Notes under the pieces: model-generated
The model's database searches: none
Seen by the model: the letters and a program-made list of their open reading frames with translations, nothing else
Told to the model about the DNA's origin: nothing
Assembly (NCBI GenBank): GCA_934047225.1
Contig: OW203992.1
Coordinates: 4,763,501-4,827,500 of the forward strand
DNA from: Ypsolopha sequella
Taxonomy: Eukaryota; Arthropoda; Insecta; Lepidoptera; Ypsolophidae
Reading direction: 5' to 3'
Length of the DNA: 64,000 nt
Shown: positions 45,116 through 56,412 of the stretch, in pieces
How the letters are laid out: every line of letters starts with the position of its first letter
How positions within the stretch are numbered: the stretch's first letter is position 1
Program-made: the position numbers and the translations under genes

Positions 45116-45292
45116 GAAAATCTGCTCAAGTAAATGTCTAAAAATAGCAGTAAACTATTTTTACATAGTTTTCATAGACAACGTCTTCGATAAGCTAAAC
45201 ATTTAACTTTTGCTAAAAAACGCCGCTTTTGGCTTTAGTTAAAATTCTAGCTATAAAAAGACGTTATTTCTTAAAACTTTTCTATGTAAAAA
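45116..45292. mobile_element. Diverged copy of the CTGCTCAAGTAAATG foldback
   Basis: 'AAAATCTGCTCAAGTAAATG', 'ATAGTTTTCATAGACAACGT' and CTTTTGCTAAAAAACGCCGC match the left arm and centre of 49551-49777. The right arm is weak. Confidence 0.6.
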
Positions 45293-45725
45293 TTGAAAGT
45301 GAACACTAAGGTATATGCTTTCAAATCAATTAGACGCACTGAGCTCGAAACAAAGCGAGACCAGCTTAAGGCCCGACCACCAGTGGCCATTAATTATAAT
45401 ATAGTTGGAGGGGTGCTGACGTGCAGTAAATGTGGTCGCACGTTCACTGCAAAGATTGGCTACGTCAGGCACGTGAGGGTTCACCAGCGTCGCTCTCAGC
45501 AGCAACATAGTACTTGCAAAGTATCTTTGTAAGTTAGCTTTTAACTCGTTCCCTCCATTATAAATTATATTCTTTTGATGTATCGTAGACTCCAGGACCA
45601 AGACAAACCAAACATGGTTTCATGGTACTAAACAATGTTAAAATATTGTACTTGTAAATGAAAAAAAAAAAAAATTATAATAATAACACTCGCTGTGACC
45701 GAAGACGGTCGAGAAGTATTGATCA
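45293..45725 (+). pseudogene. C-terminal C2H2-finger end of a non-LTR retrotransposon, copy B
   Basis: Residues RRTELETKRDQLKARPPVA precede a C2H2 finger (C44, C47, H60, H64: C-x2-C-x12-H-x3-H). The homologous region at 11084-11353 minus has the same order. Downstream, 'CGCTGTGACCGAAGACGGTC' GAGAAG at 45690-45715 is the same 3' end word as at 11.08 kb. It is a 5'-truncated LINE end and the upstream start is not meaningful. Confidence 0.65.
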
Positions 45726-45954
45726 AGCAAGTAAAAAATGTTCAAGCGGCAGCCCTTTCGCATGTTGTACCGCCTTAAGGCGCGTTCACATTTTCAAAAC
45801 ACCAACATGAAATGAAAAGGCGAATACACTATTACCAAAACAAAACATGAAATGTAACAAGCAATGAAACGCTCGCATATAGATACATCGCGTGCACGAA
45901 ACGAGAATCAATAATTCGCGACAACTAAGTATTTATAATTGGCGACATACTGAA

Positions 45955-46112
45955 GAAGGGAAATGTCAAAAGTACCGAATAGAAGATCTCGTATGACTAG
46001 ATTGATGGATGTGGAGGAGGCGAAAGAGGAGTGTCAGAATCGTAGCAGATGGATATGTGTAGTCTCTGCCTGCCCCTCTGGGAGACAGGCATGAGTTATT
46101 TGTATGTATATA
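45955..46112 (+). repeat. LINE 3'-end fragment, 'RLMDVEEAK' family (best copy)
   Basis: The frame MTRLMDVEEAKEECQNRSRW, then ICVVSACPSGRQA and a stop, followed by GTATGTATAT. Used as reference for the copies at 1006, 20060 and 29418. Confidence 0.6.
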
Positions 46113-46184
46113 AGAAGACTTTGGGTGGGCGTAAACTTAGATACAACCACTGATTACTGTAAATACTGTAGCTTCAGATGGCAC

Positions 46185-46345
46185 ATTACAATTTTAGCTC
46201 GAAGTATGGCGATAGGGCGCCACCCATCACGTCGTCGGTGAAATGTGTATGAGCGAGTGTGGACTGTAACTTTCATTTTACAGTCCAAATTCAGAAACAT
46301 CTCTGACAGCCCCTCGAAGATTCATGTCGTGAATTTTATGTACAC
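46185..46345 (+). repeat. SINE 3' half
   Basis: 'GAAGTATGGCGATAGGGCGC', GAGTGTGGACTGTAACTTTC and 'CCTCGAAGATTCATGTCGTG' match the distal part of the 16760 SINE. Confidence 0.6.
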
Positions 46346-46939
46346 ACCTCAACACTTCAGTATACTCTATGCTCAACACCGTCGGATTTTCTCAATTATG
46401 CGGCGCAAATCTTTTGTTTTTAATTTAATTTTCCAAATTTAAAATTGGAATTATCCAAAAAGACCTACAAAATAAGCTTTCTTCATAAGATTTCAAAACC
46501 GGCCAGTATAAAATATCCCTAGACGGTGTTGAGGTGTGTATTTATAGTTGCTAAAATTGTTGTATTTCATGTTGTGCTGCAAAAATGTGTACGCGCCTTT
46601 ACTTCAGAGCTATTAAGCTCCTATTGTTTCTTTGGTGTTAGGGAAAACTATATATCTATATAACTTAGCTGTTGTCGGTTAGGGCAGTATTGTTACAAAA
46701 CACACAATACTTGCAGAAAATCGCGTAAGATACGAAAAGTGAGGTTTCTTATACAAGCTACTAAAAATATTGTTTATTTTTTGAACGATTTTTTTTCGAT
46801 TTTATCTTGTTTATTCATCCTCAGATAAACGTTATCTAAGTAATCAATTTTAAGATATCCAAAACATGCAAGTAGACTACAAAATGGCTTTGACTTTCAA
46901 CATTTATAGGCTTCGTCAACGCAACCGTAATATGTTAAA

Positions 46940-47012
46940 GAAAGTGCGAGTCAGACTCGCGCACAAAGAGCTCCATACCGTACGGCCAGGTAAATTTTAC
47001 GGAACCCTAAAA
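46940..47012 (+). repeat. Degenerate scrap of the GCGAGTCGG repeat
   Basis: AGTGCGAGTCAGACTCGCGC and TTTTACGGAACCCTAAAAA are the two ends brought together with the interior lost. Confidence 0.55.
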
Positions 47013-47447
47013 ACATTGTGGTAAATTATCATTAATTAAGTAAACGAAATTTCAGGTTTCTAAGTCAACTGGAAGTGCCCTAGAGGTGTTGATTCCCTTG
47101 CGAGTGTCAACAATTTGTATGAAATTGATTATGTAAACTGCAATAACTTTTTTTTACGTCGAATGATAAGCCTGATTTTTTTACAGCACCATGGGGGCCG
47201 TAGACTTCTGTCCGCGGTATCAGTTTCAACTTAACAGACAGACATACAGACAGACGGACAAATAATTTTAGTATTTTCTTATTTTGTCTAGTGTGTCGAT
47301 TACGAATGTGTTAAGGCGATATGCGAAAAAAATACGGGTGTTTCATTTCTGTGTATTTCATGAAATACACAGAAAGTTATTATAAGTTTCTGGTATATGC
47401 ATCGTGACTATATAATCTAAGGATTTTAAATTGGAAAACATGTTAGG

Positions 47448-47712
47448 ATAAATTTTCCTTGATAGAAGTAATTTGTTGAAATGAGGTCTTCAAACACACT
47501 TTTTCTCCTCGTTTGACGAATACGAACCATATACATAACTCAAACATATTTTATTAGGTGTGTTTCAACAATATCTTGAGATTTGATATTTGAAATTTTG
47601 CTAGCTATTTTAGTTTTTTTATAAAAATTATAAAACTAACATTTTTCGCTTTCGCCCTGAATCCGCCCCTCTCGCACTGCGCGATTTTCCGCTTGGAGTG
47701 ACAGTGACAATA
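47448..47712 (+). repeat. Dispersed ~260-bp repeat, copy 3
   Basis: Same order of words as 9655-9914, ending CGCGATTTTCCGCTTGGAGT GACAGTGAC. Confidence 0.6.
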
Positions 47713-47850
47713 ATAAAATTCACATAGGCTCTTAATAACTATATCTCTAAAAACCTTGACAATGACGATAAGGCGAAACTTGTTGGGAAATAAGAATCCA
47801 TTGTAACTGTACAAGTGTTTTGTTTCACCAAGAGCCCACAATCGAAAGTA
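47713..47850 (+). repeat. Dispersed repeat, inverted relative to 1786-1925
   Basis: GATAAGGCGAAACTTGTTGG, 'GTACAAGTGTTTTGTTTCAC' and GAGCCCACAATCG are complements of words at 1.79-1.92 kb. Confidence 0.5.
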
Positions 47851-48343
47851 TTAAGGCGATTAGTGTCGCCAAATAAGCAGCTCAATGTTTGTCGGTACGA
47901 ATGTCGAGGGAAACGACATTGAAATAACGTTCATATCAGCGCGCAATGCATAGTGGCTGTTACGGCGCTCGCTGCGTCATTGATAGGGTGAAATAGGAGA
48001 AAATAATACTTTTCATATGGATGACGTGAAATTGGACGTGATTGTTCGATTGAATAATCCTATGTCATGTTTAAAGCTATCAAGTTTACCTATTACTCAA
48101 AGCAAAAATTAACAAAATCAAACTAAGCCGCTTAAGAGAGTAGGGAATTCAAGCCAAAGGTCACCATCCGGTAGTTTTTTTTTATATAGAAGTTATGTGG
48201 TATCATAAAGAAAAATGTTGTACATGTTTTATGTTGTCTTAGAGTTGATAATTCATATAAATTTTATTCAAAATTTTTGGTTTGGCCATAAACGAGAAGT
48301 AGGCTTTAGAAAGTACCAATTTGGCGATACTAAGCCCCTTAAA
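47851..48343 (+). mobile_element. TTAA-flanked non-autonomous transposon, copy 3
   Basis: Ends TTAAGGCGATTAGTGTCGCC and the complement of TTAAGGGGCTTAGTATCGCC. The interior is colinear with 6530-7003, with a small insertion near 48020. Confidence 0.75.
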
Positions 48344-48633
48344 ATAATATTTGGAGGAAACCTAAAGGAATCTTCGGTTTTATATTAATTAACTCGGAAA
48401 TTGTTCACCGCTTACAAAAAGGTTAGAATTTCTGCCAAACATTTCCATGAAAATACCTGAGTAAAATACAGGTATTCAGGTAGGTATTATAGCCGAGGTA
48501 AATTTGTACCTGGAAAGAATGACCAACGACATATTACTTAATGCACAGCGAAAAAATTAATTACTTAGAGACAAATTTCAAAATTATGCTAATCACAGTA
48601 TGTATCGTACATTTTTCACAAGGGTATCTGAAA

Positions 48634-48892
48634 AAAACCGGCCAAGTGCGAGTCGGACTCGCGCACGAAAGGTACCGTACCATTATCTATAAAAACGGCA
48701 AAGAAATCACGTTTGTTGTAAGGGAGCCCCCTTAAATATTTATTTTATTTTGTTTTTTTGGTATTTGTTGTTATACCGACAACTATTACGGTTCATGAGA
48801 TACAGCCTGGTGACAGACGGATAGACGGACAGCAGAGTCTTAATAATAGGGTTCCGTTGTTTACCCTTTGGGTACGAAACTCTAAAAAACGC
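48634..48892 (+). repeat. GCGAGTCGG...GGTACGAAAC repeat copy
   Basis: AAACCGGCCAAGTGCGAGTC GGACTCGCGCACG at the left. Interior TATCTATAAAAACGGCAAAG and 'GTGACAGACGGATAGACGGA'. Right end CCTTTGGGTACGAAAC. Confidence 0.75.
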
Positions 48893-48934
48893 AAATGAAC
48901 CATATTTTGTATGATTATATCACTAAAATTAGCG

Positions 48935-49163
48935 AAATAGATAACACAGCTAAGACTCACTATGACTTATGCGAGAAAAACTCGACGTTTCGGTCAATTT
49001 AAGAGTGACCTTCATCAGGCTTCGCGAGGTGCTCCGGCGCGTGCGACACCCTCACGAGGACATTCTCTTCGCGAAGCCTGATGAAGGTCACTCTTAAGTT
49101 GACCGAAACGTCGAGTTTTTCTCGCATAAATAATAGTGAGTCTTAGCTGTGTTATCTATTTTG
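48935..49163. mobile_element. Foldback MITE with GACGTTTCGGTCAA arms
   Basis: AATAGATAACACAGCTAAGA on the left has its complement on the right. 'AAAACTCGACGTTTCGGTCA' and 'CCTTCATCAGGCTTCGCG' pair with their inverse. The ~50-base spacer is G+C-rich (GCTCCGGCGCGTGCGAC). Confidence 0.85.
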
Positions 49164-49550
49164 TTATTTTGTTTGAACTGGGTCATCTATGAGTAATATA
49201 TCGATGCTAAGAATCAATCTAACGCTACAGCGGTATGGGGACGACTGCTTGCTGACCTCAATAAAGGACGCTACCTCCAATAAACCTGAATAAAGGAATA
49301 AAGGACGCTATGATTACAACTGTTTCAATTTGTACCTACAATTTAATTAAACGCCATTAATAAAATCTATATTTACTACACTTAATAAAGATTCTAAGCA
49401 CTAAGTTATCATGAGACTTGTACACACTTAGACTGCGATGAATGTTTGATGTCTATTTGATGTACGAAGCAAGGCATAATTTTGTTTTTACCTACAGTTA
49501 CGTCTGTGCTGCACATTAAAAAAAAAAACATAATTTACTTTCTATAATAT

Positions 49551-49777
49551 TAATTGAATATCTGCTCAAGTAAATGCGTAGATGTAGCAATAAACTATTT
49601 TTAAATAGCATAGTTTTCATAGACAACGTCTTTGATGAGCTAAAATTTTAACTTTTGCAAAAACGGCCGCTTTTTTAAATTTTAGCTCATGAAAGATGTT
49701 TTCTATGAAAACTAGGCTATTTAAAAATAATTAATTGCTATATCTACGCATTTACTTGAGCAGATTTTCAATAATTG
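49551..49777. mobile_element. Foldback MITE, CTGCTCAAGTAAATG family
   Basis: 'TCTGCTCAAGTAAATGCGTA' pairs with TACGCATTTACTTGAGCAGA. Inner ATAGTTTTCATAGA.AACGTC pairs with the inverse around AACGGCCGC. Confidence 0.85.
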
Positions 49778-50002
49778 TTTTAGTAAGTAAATAATGTTTT
49801 TTTTTCTAAATTGACAGCACTTTCGCAGCATATAGCGCCTTAAATACATATTTCAAAAGGTGTAGGCAACGGCTTATACCTATACAAGATTTTATTCTGT
49901 GGAGAAACCAGAATTATAGATTTTTATGAGAAGTATAATATGGAATTTTGATACTTAACCCCATTGGGTCATTTTTGCATGGTCGCTGAACCGTCCAGCC
50001 TC

Positions 50003-50156
50003 CGTAGCACAATGTTTAATCGCGCGCGATTCGACTTAGTTGAATCACAAGTGCGAGGAGCGTGACACGATGTTTTTGCGATTAAACAGTACGTCACGCT
50101 CCTCGCACTACTTATTCAACTAGTGGCGCCACGCACGATTAAACACTATCCGTGTT
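50003..50156. mobile_element. Foldback MITE, GTTTAATCGCGCGCGA family, copy 1
   Basis: GTAGCACAATGTTTAATCGC GCGCGA at the left, the inverse with substitutions at the right, and inner GCGAGGAGCGTGAC / GTCACGCTCCTCGC. Other members are at 52690, 53024 (half), 59735, 59950 and 60525. Confidence 0.8.
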
Positions 50157-50288
50157 ACCACAAAACGGTGTTTAACTTTAGACAGTGTTTAAATCTGTTG
50201 TTGTCGCCTTTTCTTTCATATTCTAAAAGAGTGACAGCAACAGATTTAAACGCTGTCTAAAGTTAAACACCGTTTTGTAGTAACACCG
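50152..50288. mobile_element. Foldback MITE, AAAACGGTGTTTAAC family
   Basis: CAAAACGGTGTTTAACTTTA GACAG pairs with its inverse, and 'TTTAAATCTGTTGTTGTC' with GACAGCAACAGATTTAAA. It directly abuts the preceding MITE and shares GTGTTACCAC/GTAACACCG edges with it. Confidence 0.8.
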
Positions 50289-50760
50289 TAAGCTACTAAG
50301 CCGCGAGGTGGAGACACATGCTCCCGTAGTATATCGATTACCCTTTGTCCACTAAAATCTATTGAAAAGATCGATATTTTTGTGGACATCTTAATTATAT
50401 TACATTTAAAACCGACCTGTAATAAATGTATTACAAAAACTTTACATAAATAAATATATTTGGTTTCATTTCATTATTTCACAAAAATATTTTGATAAGA
50501 AAATAATTTTACTACAGTATCTATTCTAGTATCTTTAACAGAGTTTTTCAAAGTGTTTCGTAGGTACGTTAAATATGCGAGATCAAGTTTATATTTCGAG
50601 CTGCTTTCAACTCCCCATAACTTATTTCCTGTTGGACTTAAGAAGTTGAAATTCTGCGTACATGTTAGGTCCCTAAAAGTACCTAAAATCTTTAATTGCA
50701 TATATTTAACTTTAACAGTCCTTGAGATATTCATGTCCAAAAATCACTATTTCCCTAGTA

Positions 50761-50959
50761 ATATGCAACGTGTAACAGAAAGGTGTAACCATATTTGAAG
50801 AGCTTATTCAGTCAATGGTATAGAACAACTTTTACAACTAGAACAAGGGTAGATTTTTTTTTGAGATTTCAGGGTTGGCTCCATAGTAAAAGTTGTTCTA
50901 TACCATTGATTAAATAAGCTCTTCAAATATGGTTACACCTTTTTGTTACACGTTGTATA
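50761..50959. mobile_element. Foldback MITE, GTAACCATATTTGAAGAGC family, copy 2
   Basis: Ends resemble TATACAACGTGTAACA-AAAGG in both orientations. TTTGAAGAGCTTATTCAGTC and TGGTATAGAACAACTTTTAC pair with their complements. Confidence 0.8.
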
Positions 50960-51514
50960 ATACACAGGATATTAAAATAACATTACGGAAGCCGTAAACT
51001 AGCAGTATACTAGACCATACAACAAGTTTCTCGTGAAAAAAAAAGAGAAATCATGAAAAAAAAGTCAGTTCTTTCAATATACATTTTACATTTTTGCGGG
51101 TTCGCAAATAACGAAAACGTATTTTTCCCTTACAATCGAACAATACAAACTGGCTTATCATATTTTATCTCTAACGCCCGATCCATGGGTTTTGGTCCGA
51201 TCCCACTTATAATGACTCTTCGGGGAGTCATTATGTTCTGTGGTCTACCATTGGAGAGCCACTGATCCATTATATTCGAGACGAAATTGCGCGTGACACC
51301 CGAATACTGCCGACCGATGACGAGATTAGCCGAAGATCAAAGATTTGGCACGGGTTGACACAAAACGGGTTGATGGGGAACTTTATGGTGTTGCCTTTCT
51401 ATTTATATGTCATTCTACCCGCAGTTTGTTTGAAGAAGTTGGTTAATGGAGTCGGAAAAGTTTAATCTTTTGATGGTTTCTCGCTTTTGGTAGAGTCGTA
51501 TGTTCATGGTAATT
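50960..51514. other. No recognisable feature
   Basis: I see no supported gene. The 70-codon frame at 51053-51265 has no motif. Confidence 0.4.
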
Positions 51515-51732
51515 AGGGTTCCGTACCCAAAGGATAACCAATGGGACCCTATTACTAAGACTCCGCTGTCCGTCTGTCACAGGCTGTATCTCATGAACGG
51601 TAATAGTTAGACTGTTAAAATTTTCACAGATGATGTATTTCTGTTGCCGCTAAACAATAAATACTAAAAAACAGGATAAAATAAATATATAAGGGGGCTC
51701 CCATACAACAGACATGTTTTTTTGCCGTTTTT
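51515..51732 (-). repeat. GGTTCCGTACCC repeat, right part only
   Basis: Colinear with 42372-42600 (GGTTCCGTACCCAAAGGATA, CCTATTACTAAGACTCCGCT, AGATGATGTATTTCTGTTGC) up to TTTGCCGTTTTT. There another longer member of the family begins. Confidence 0.75.
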
Positions 51733-52440
51733 AGGGTTCCGTAGTCAACAACAAGGAACCCTTCTAGTTTCGCAATGTCCGTCTGTCTGTCTGTCTGTCC
51801 GCGGCTTAGCTTAGAGACAATTAGTATTAGAAAACTGTAATTTGGCATGGGTATACATATTTATCACGCCGATAAAGTGGTACAGTAAAATTTTGAAAAA
51901 GATTTTTTTTTAGCGCACCTCCCCTACACGTAAAGTGGGGATGATTTTTTTTTTTCTCGTCTATCCCCTTGTATGGGGTGTCGTTGGATAGGTAATTCAA
52001 AATATTGGGGGTGTGAGAAGACCATTTTTCGATCCAGGCTTCCGTTTGCGAAATATTATCTAAGCTTAAAAGTGTTAATTTTTGTTAGAGTCAAGTGTCC
52101 CCTCCCCCAGCCAGCGAGACGGTACAAAAATCACGGCAGTAGTATACATAAGGAAATTAAAAGGAAAACTATCACACCTAAGTAGGCTTTACAAGTTAAC
52201 GATTACACTTCGCACCAAACTTTTAGTCCCCTCTAAACACGGGGCGATTCGCAACAGCAGGAACTAAATGTATGGGCCGTTCTGGGGAAGAGCAACTTCC
52301 GAGCGTACCTACTAGAAGTTTGGCGCGATCTGTATTAGTCGAAAAACTTATAAAATATACTTGGAGAAGAAGTCCGTATATTATGCAGGGCAACTACGGA
52401 ACCATTCGTGCGCGAGTCCGACTCGCACTTGGCCGGTTTA
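51733..52440 (-). repeat. Long subfamily of the GCGAGTCGG repeat (unit 1)
   Basis: It starts AGGGTTCCGTAGTCAACAAC, has a (GTCT)n stretch, and ends 'CGAGTCCGACTCGCACTTGG' CCGG. The interior (GGCATGGGTATACATATT, 'AAGTGTCCCCTCCCCCAGCC') is not in the short members. Open frames within it are not supported as genes. Confidence 0.7.
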
Positions 52441-52529
52441 TTTTGGTTGTATTTTCCTACAAAGAAAATACATTGAAAACTGGAAGAGTCTAAAAATTTA
52501 CCGTCAATGGACAGTTATTTAAAAATTAA

Positions 52530-53023
52530 ACCACAAAATCTACATATCTTACTGAACAATATTCCTAAAGAGATAAACGCGCGCATAAAATAAATTTAAT
52601 CAGTCCATACAAAATTCACAGTAAGTTTTAAAAATTAGTAAGAAAATGTAATCGTACATTATTGCTGAGATCAACTAATTGAGCTCTCCTGCACCCGTAG
52701 CACAGTGTTTAATCGCGCGCGACGGGACTCAGTTGAATCATAAGTGCGAGGAGCGTGACACGATGTTTTTACGATAAAACAGTATGTCAGTATGTAACGC
52801 TCCTCGTACTTGTGATTCAACCAAGTAGCGTCGCGCGCGATTAAACACTGTGCTACGGGTGCAGGAGAGCTCAATTACTTGGTCTCAGCAATAATGTACG
52901 ATTACATTTTCTTACTAATTTTTAAAACCTACTGTGAATTTTGTATGGGCTGATTAAATTTATTTTATGTGCGCGTTTATCTCTTTAGGAATATTGTTCA
53001 GTAAGATATGTAGATTTTGTGGT
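52530..53023. repeat. ~494-bp palindrome centred on a GTTTAATCGCGCGCGA MITE (unit 1)
   Basis: The left arm starts ACCACAAAATCTACATATCT and the right arm ends with its complement. Pairing runs continuously through TGTAATCGTACATTATTGCT and GAGCTCTCCTGCACCCGTAG into the MITE at about 52690-52866. Arms are roughly 240 bp and differ at a few sites (CAGTCCAT versus the complement of CAGCCCAT; CAGTAAGTTT versus CAGTAGGTTT). Unit 2 has only the left arm. Confidence 0.88.
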
Positions 53024-53130
53024 GAGCGTGACGTACTGTTTAATCGCAAAAACATCGTGTCACGATCCTCGCACTTGTGATTCAAATAAGTCGTATCGCG
53101 CGCGATTAACACTGTGCTACGGGCACAGGA
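53024..53130. mobile_element. Right half of a GTTTAATCGCGCGCGA MITE (unit 1)
   Basis: GAGCGTGACGTACTGTTTAA through CGCGCGCGATTAACACTGTG CTACGGGCACAGG. The corresponding MITE is complete at 60525-60690 in unit 2. Confidence 0.75.
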
Positions 53131-55180
53131 TAGCATATAATTAAATTTCAAGTGTTTAATGAGTTTAAATATATAATTTTCGTTATTATTATTGCAATTA
53201 TACATTACTTAAAGCAAACATCTCTATATTCTGAACACAAAATTGCAATTCATTCTATTGTTATTTTTAAACCTTATGATCGCCAAACTCCTAGCTTAGT
53301 CTCACAAAAACATAGACGCGGATAGTTTTAAAACTAAACACATGGAATGTAATGGATTTTCAAACGATTTTACTGGACACTTAATAAGATTTACTGGAGA
53401 CAGAAAATAGCTCTCCAGGATGAAGTACTTCCTGTCTTGTCTTTGCAGTATGAAATCATAACATTACAATATATTTTTGAGAAAAATATTTATACATTTC
53501 TGCACATATGTTTCCTTGTAAAAGTTGTTCAGTATGATCAGTCAAGTGGTTTTATTCAAATATAACTATCTGTTTACATCCTGTATTTGAAATTATTTAC
53601 GAAAACATTGACGATAAAAAATGTTATTTCTGCTTTTCAAGCTATTTTTTATCGACATCATCTCCATAACAATTGTTCAAGGAAGTTAATCCTGTATAAA
53701 CTTAACTTTAAAGTAAGGATTACCTGCCAGAATTCTAAGTTTGCAAGAACATAAGTTCCCAGTCCCAAGTTTGAGGGTCTAAAAGAGACATCCAGCATTA
53801 TAGTCCGGTTACTAAAGTCTGACGGAGAGGACAATGATTTTTATAAAAATATAATAATAAGACATATTATTTTTTACTGTAAAGTTTTTTGCTTTGGTGA
53901 TAAAATTATATCCAAATGTGACAGTAAAAACTTTGTAATATATTATGTTGGCTTTAGCAAGATAACCAATTACCTAACTTCGATATGAATTGCACTCTTA
54001 TATAATATGAATTGGATAGCTTTTTAAGATAGGTTTAGGTAAGGAGTACCATAAATTATTATATTTACTTAAACAAATTATAAGATGAACAGTTACCATT
54101 TTGGTCTGCACTTACGTATATTTCACTATTAACTTGAGAATCATTAACCGATTTAGATACTTTTTCATCGTTTCTTAAAGAATTTAATTTTACGTTGAAT
54201 TTCACAGTGAATTTAAGCCACATACCACCAAGCCATTAGAAGTCGTAAGGAGGGCAAAACTTTTTCGCCAACACATCAGTGCAAATGCACTACTACACAA
54301 ATGTCATAATATACTACCCCATCTCTATTTCCTTACTTAGTACTCTCCCCGCATTACCCCGCAACACCCCGGCAGTGGCAGAAAAAATTGTCACTTATCC
54401 GTGGTTGACAAGGTGTTTAATAGAAAAGTGATCTGTGCTTTAAGCAATCAAATATTTATGTGAACCAAGTCAGTGAAACAATACAAAAAGTAAAATTACA
54501 ATAAAAAATAATACTGGTAGCTAATGTCTGTTTTAACATTATTTTTTGTATTCGTTTTCTTCATGCCAACAGTTGTCTATACGTAAATGTTTCTCTTTCA
54601 CTATCTAGGATGTTTTCTAGAAATTTTAAAAGCAAAGTAATTTTTTTAACTTCTCTTGAAAAATTCGAGAAACACTCGAAACAATTACAAGACAAGGTAA
54701 TTAAAACCATAATATATGTAACCATTAAATCTTTAAATATTTTATTCGCGTATGACTCGGTAAAATAAGCAAATATGATAAAAGCATACGCAACATCTTG
54801 AGAAAGAAATCTAGTAGAGCCACTTTCAATCTCTCTTTCATGTGTCTAAGGCCCTATGTCTATGGTATAAATGGCCCCAGTCATCAGCTGTCAGTAGCCA
54901 AACTATAGTTCGACCAGGCATGAATAGTTAAGGCGCCACGGTCCGGTTGTCCCGGAAATCTTGTGAGTGATGGCATTAAGGCACGCGACCAATCCGGTTT
55001 AAGTACACTGTCACCGGTAGAACTGTACAATAGGGTACATTTTGGTTAATTTTATGTAAAAATTAAATTCCGTTTCCCGTGATCGCGCTATGTGCAAAAG
55101 ATAAAGGGGTTGAAGTTTAGAAAAGAAATGAAACTATATAGGTGAGCTTTCATAAAATTTCAAAATATCGTTTGATAATG
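53131..55180. other. Duplicated non-coding stretch
   Basis: Matches about 60691-62728 almost base for base. I see no gene, TIR or SINE within it. Confidence 0.6.
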
Positions 55181-55319
55181 GTGTCAATTCTGTGTTACAT
55201 ATTTGACAGGACTAAACTTGATTTAAGGGTTCTGTCCTTGTTATTTCGCTACTGACAGAAAAAAACAGAACACTTAAATTGAGTTTAGTTCTGTCAAATA
55301 TGTAACACTGAATCGACAC
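55181..55319. mobile_element. Foldback MITE, ATTTGACAG family (unit 1)
   Basis: GTGTCAATTCTGTGTTACAT ATTTGACAGGACTAAAC at the left pairs with 'GTTTAGTTCTGTCAAATATG' TAACACTGAATCGACAC at the right. Confidence 0.85.
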
Positions 55320-55666
55320 AATTATTTATGTTAATAGATTTAAATAACAAGGATTATATAATTAAGTCATTTGTATTTAAAAAATCTAGGAGCCAAAATT
55401 ACTTATAGTGTTTTTTTATTTTCAATTATTTCTAATACTTTTTACAGCTGTTTTGCTCGGTAAATAGCTTTAAATTAATTAAAATGATTTCGGTAAAGAA
55501 AGTACGCATAGAAAAAAAGTAACAGTGGCTGAAAATAAAAATAAAATCTGCTAAAATTAGCTATTTTTTCACATCCTAAATTTTTTTGCACAGCAGCTAT
55601 CTTCACAAAAATTGTTTAAAATTATTAGTTCATGCGTTTCTATATACTTCAATATAATAATAGCGG

Positions 55667-55945
55667 TTAAAATAACACGAAATTATAAAAAAAAACTGTA
55701 ATTTTGGCTTCAACTGTAAAAAAATACAAAAAGATTTTCTTAGGAAAATTTGCTATATTTTGGATTATTGGAACTTTAATTACTTTAAATGTATCGAATA
55801 GTCCTTTTTCTTTGATTCGATCAACAAAAATATTACCTAACAATGTTTTGAAATTTAATAATAGCTCACTTATATTTTCATGTTTTTTTTCCAACTTTAA
55901 CCCCCTTGAGGCAGTACTTCCTCTAAAAATATCAAAACGATACAA
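55667..55945 (-). CDS. 92-codon open frame kept in both duplication units (unit 1)
   Basis: It begins MYRFDIFRGSTASRGLKLEK and ends FFTVEAKITVFFYNFVLF. Not recognised. The unit 2 copy (63214-63492) is open over the same span with two replacement differences (K/N and K/Q). The duplication is young, so an open frame alone is weak evidence of function. Confidence 0.25.
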   Translation of the reverse strand: MYRFDIFRGSTASRGLKLEKKHENISELLLNFKTLLGNIFVDRIKEKGLFDTFKVIKVPIIQNIANFPKKIFLYFFTVEAKITVFFYNFVLF

Positions 55946-55983
55946 ATATCAAAATGACAATTAGAAAAAGCCGAAAAAATCTA

Positions 55984-56304
55984 CGCTACTGCTTCGACTA
56001 AAATAAAATAAATGGACGGGCCACAGCGTACAGATTTTTGAAGTTTGTAAAGTGAGCGCCGGCTCTCACTTCATCTCAGTCGGTCTCTGTTAGAAGAGTG
56101 ACACGTACGCTTATTATTAAATTTCATCCAAATAACTGCGAAAAAATGCCTTCTTATGCATTTCCAAAGTGCAAAAAGCAAAATAAATACTTACAATTAG
56201 GTATTGAAGTATACTATATATCCAATTGCTTAGACTCATTATGAGTGAGCAAATTGTAAAGACAAGGCTCGTCCATTCATTTTATTTTGGTCGAAGCCCT
56301 ACTG
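55984..56304 (+). mobile_element. TIR element carrying the start of a THAP-like frame (unit 1)
   Basis: GCTTCGACTAAAATAAAATA AATGGACGGGC on the left is the inverse of GCTCGTCCATTCATTTTATT TTGGTCGAAGC on the right. The interior holds an ATG frame at 56146. THAP N-termini belong to P-element-type transposases, so a P-like non-autonomous element is possible. The target duplication was not found. Confidence 0.6.
56146..56244 (+). pseudogene. THAP-like N-terminal stub (unit 1)
   Basis: MPSYAFPKCKKQNK, then YLQLGIEVYY and a stop after 32 codons. The unit 2 copy reads MPSCAFPKC. The C-x4-C pair with an MP-start is how THAP zinc fingers begin, and here the first cysteine is Tyr (TGT to TAT). The rest of the domain is absent or lies beyond a lost intron. 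Identification rests on about 14 residues. Confidence 0.4.
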
Positions 56305-56350
56305 TACAATACCCAAACAATACCAAATAGAAATTACGTTTAGTAAAAAG

Positions 56351-56412
56351 TGTGCCGAAATTGTATCGGTGAAACGGTTGGCATATAGTCAACAACAATC
56401 ACACGTGAGTGT
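56351..56412. mobile_element. Solo end of the GTTGACTATATGTCAAC foldback (unit 1)
   Basis: GCCGAAATTGTATCGGTGAA ACGGTTGGCATATAGTCAAC matches the right end of 42054-42239. Confidence 0.6.
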
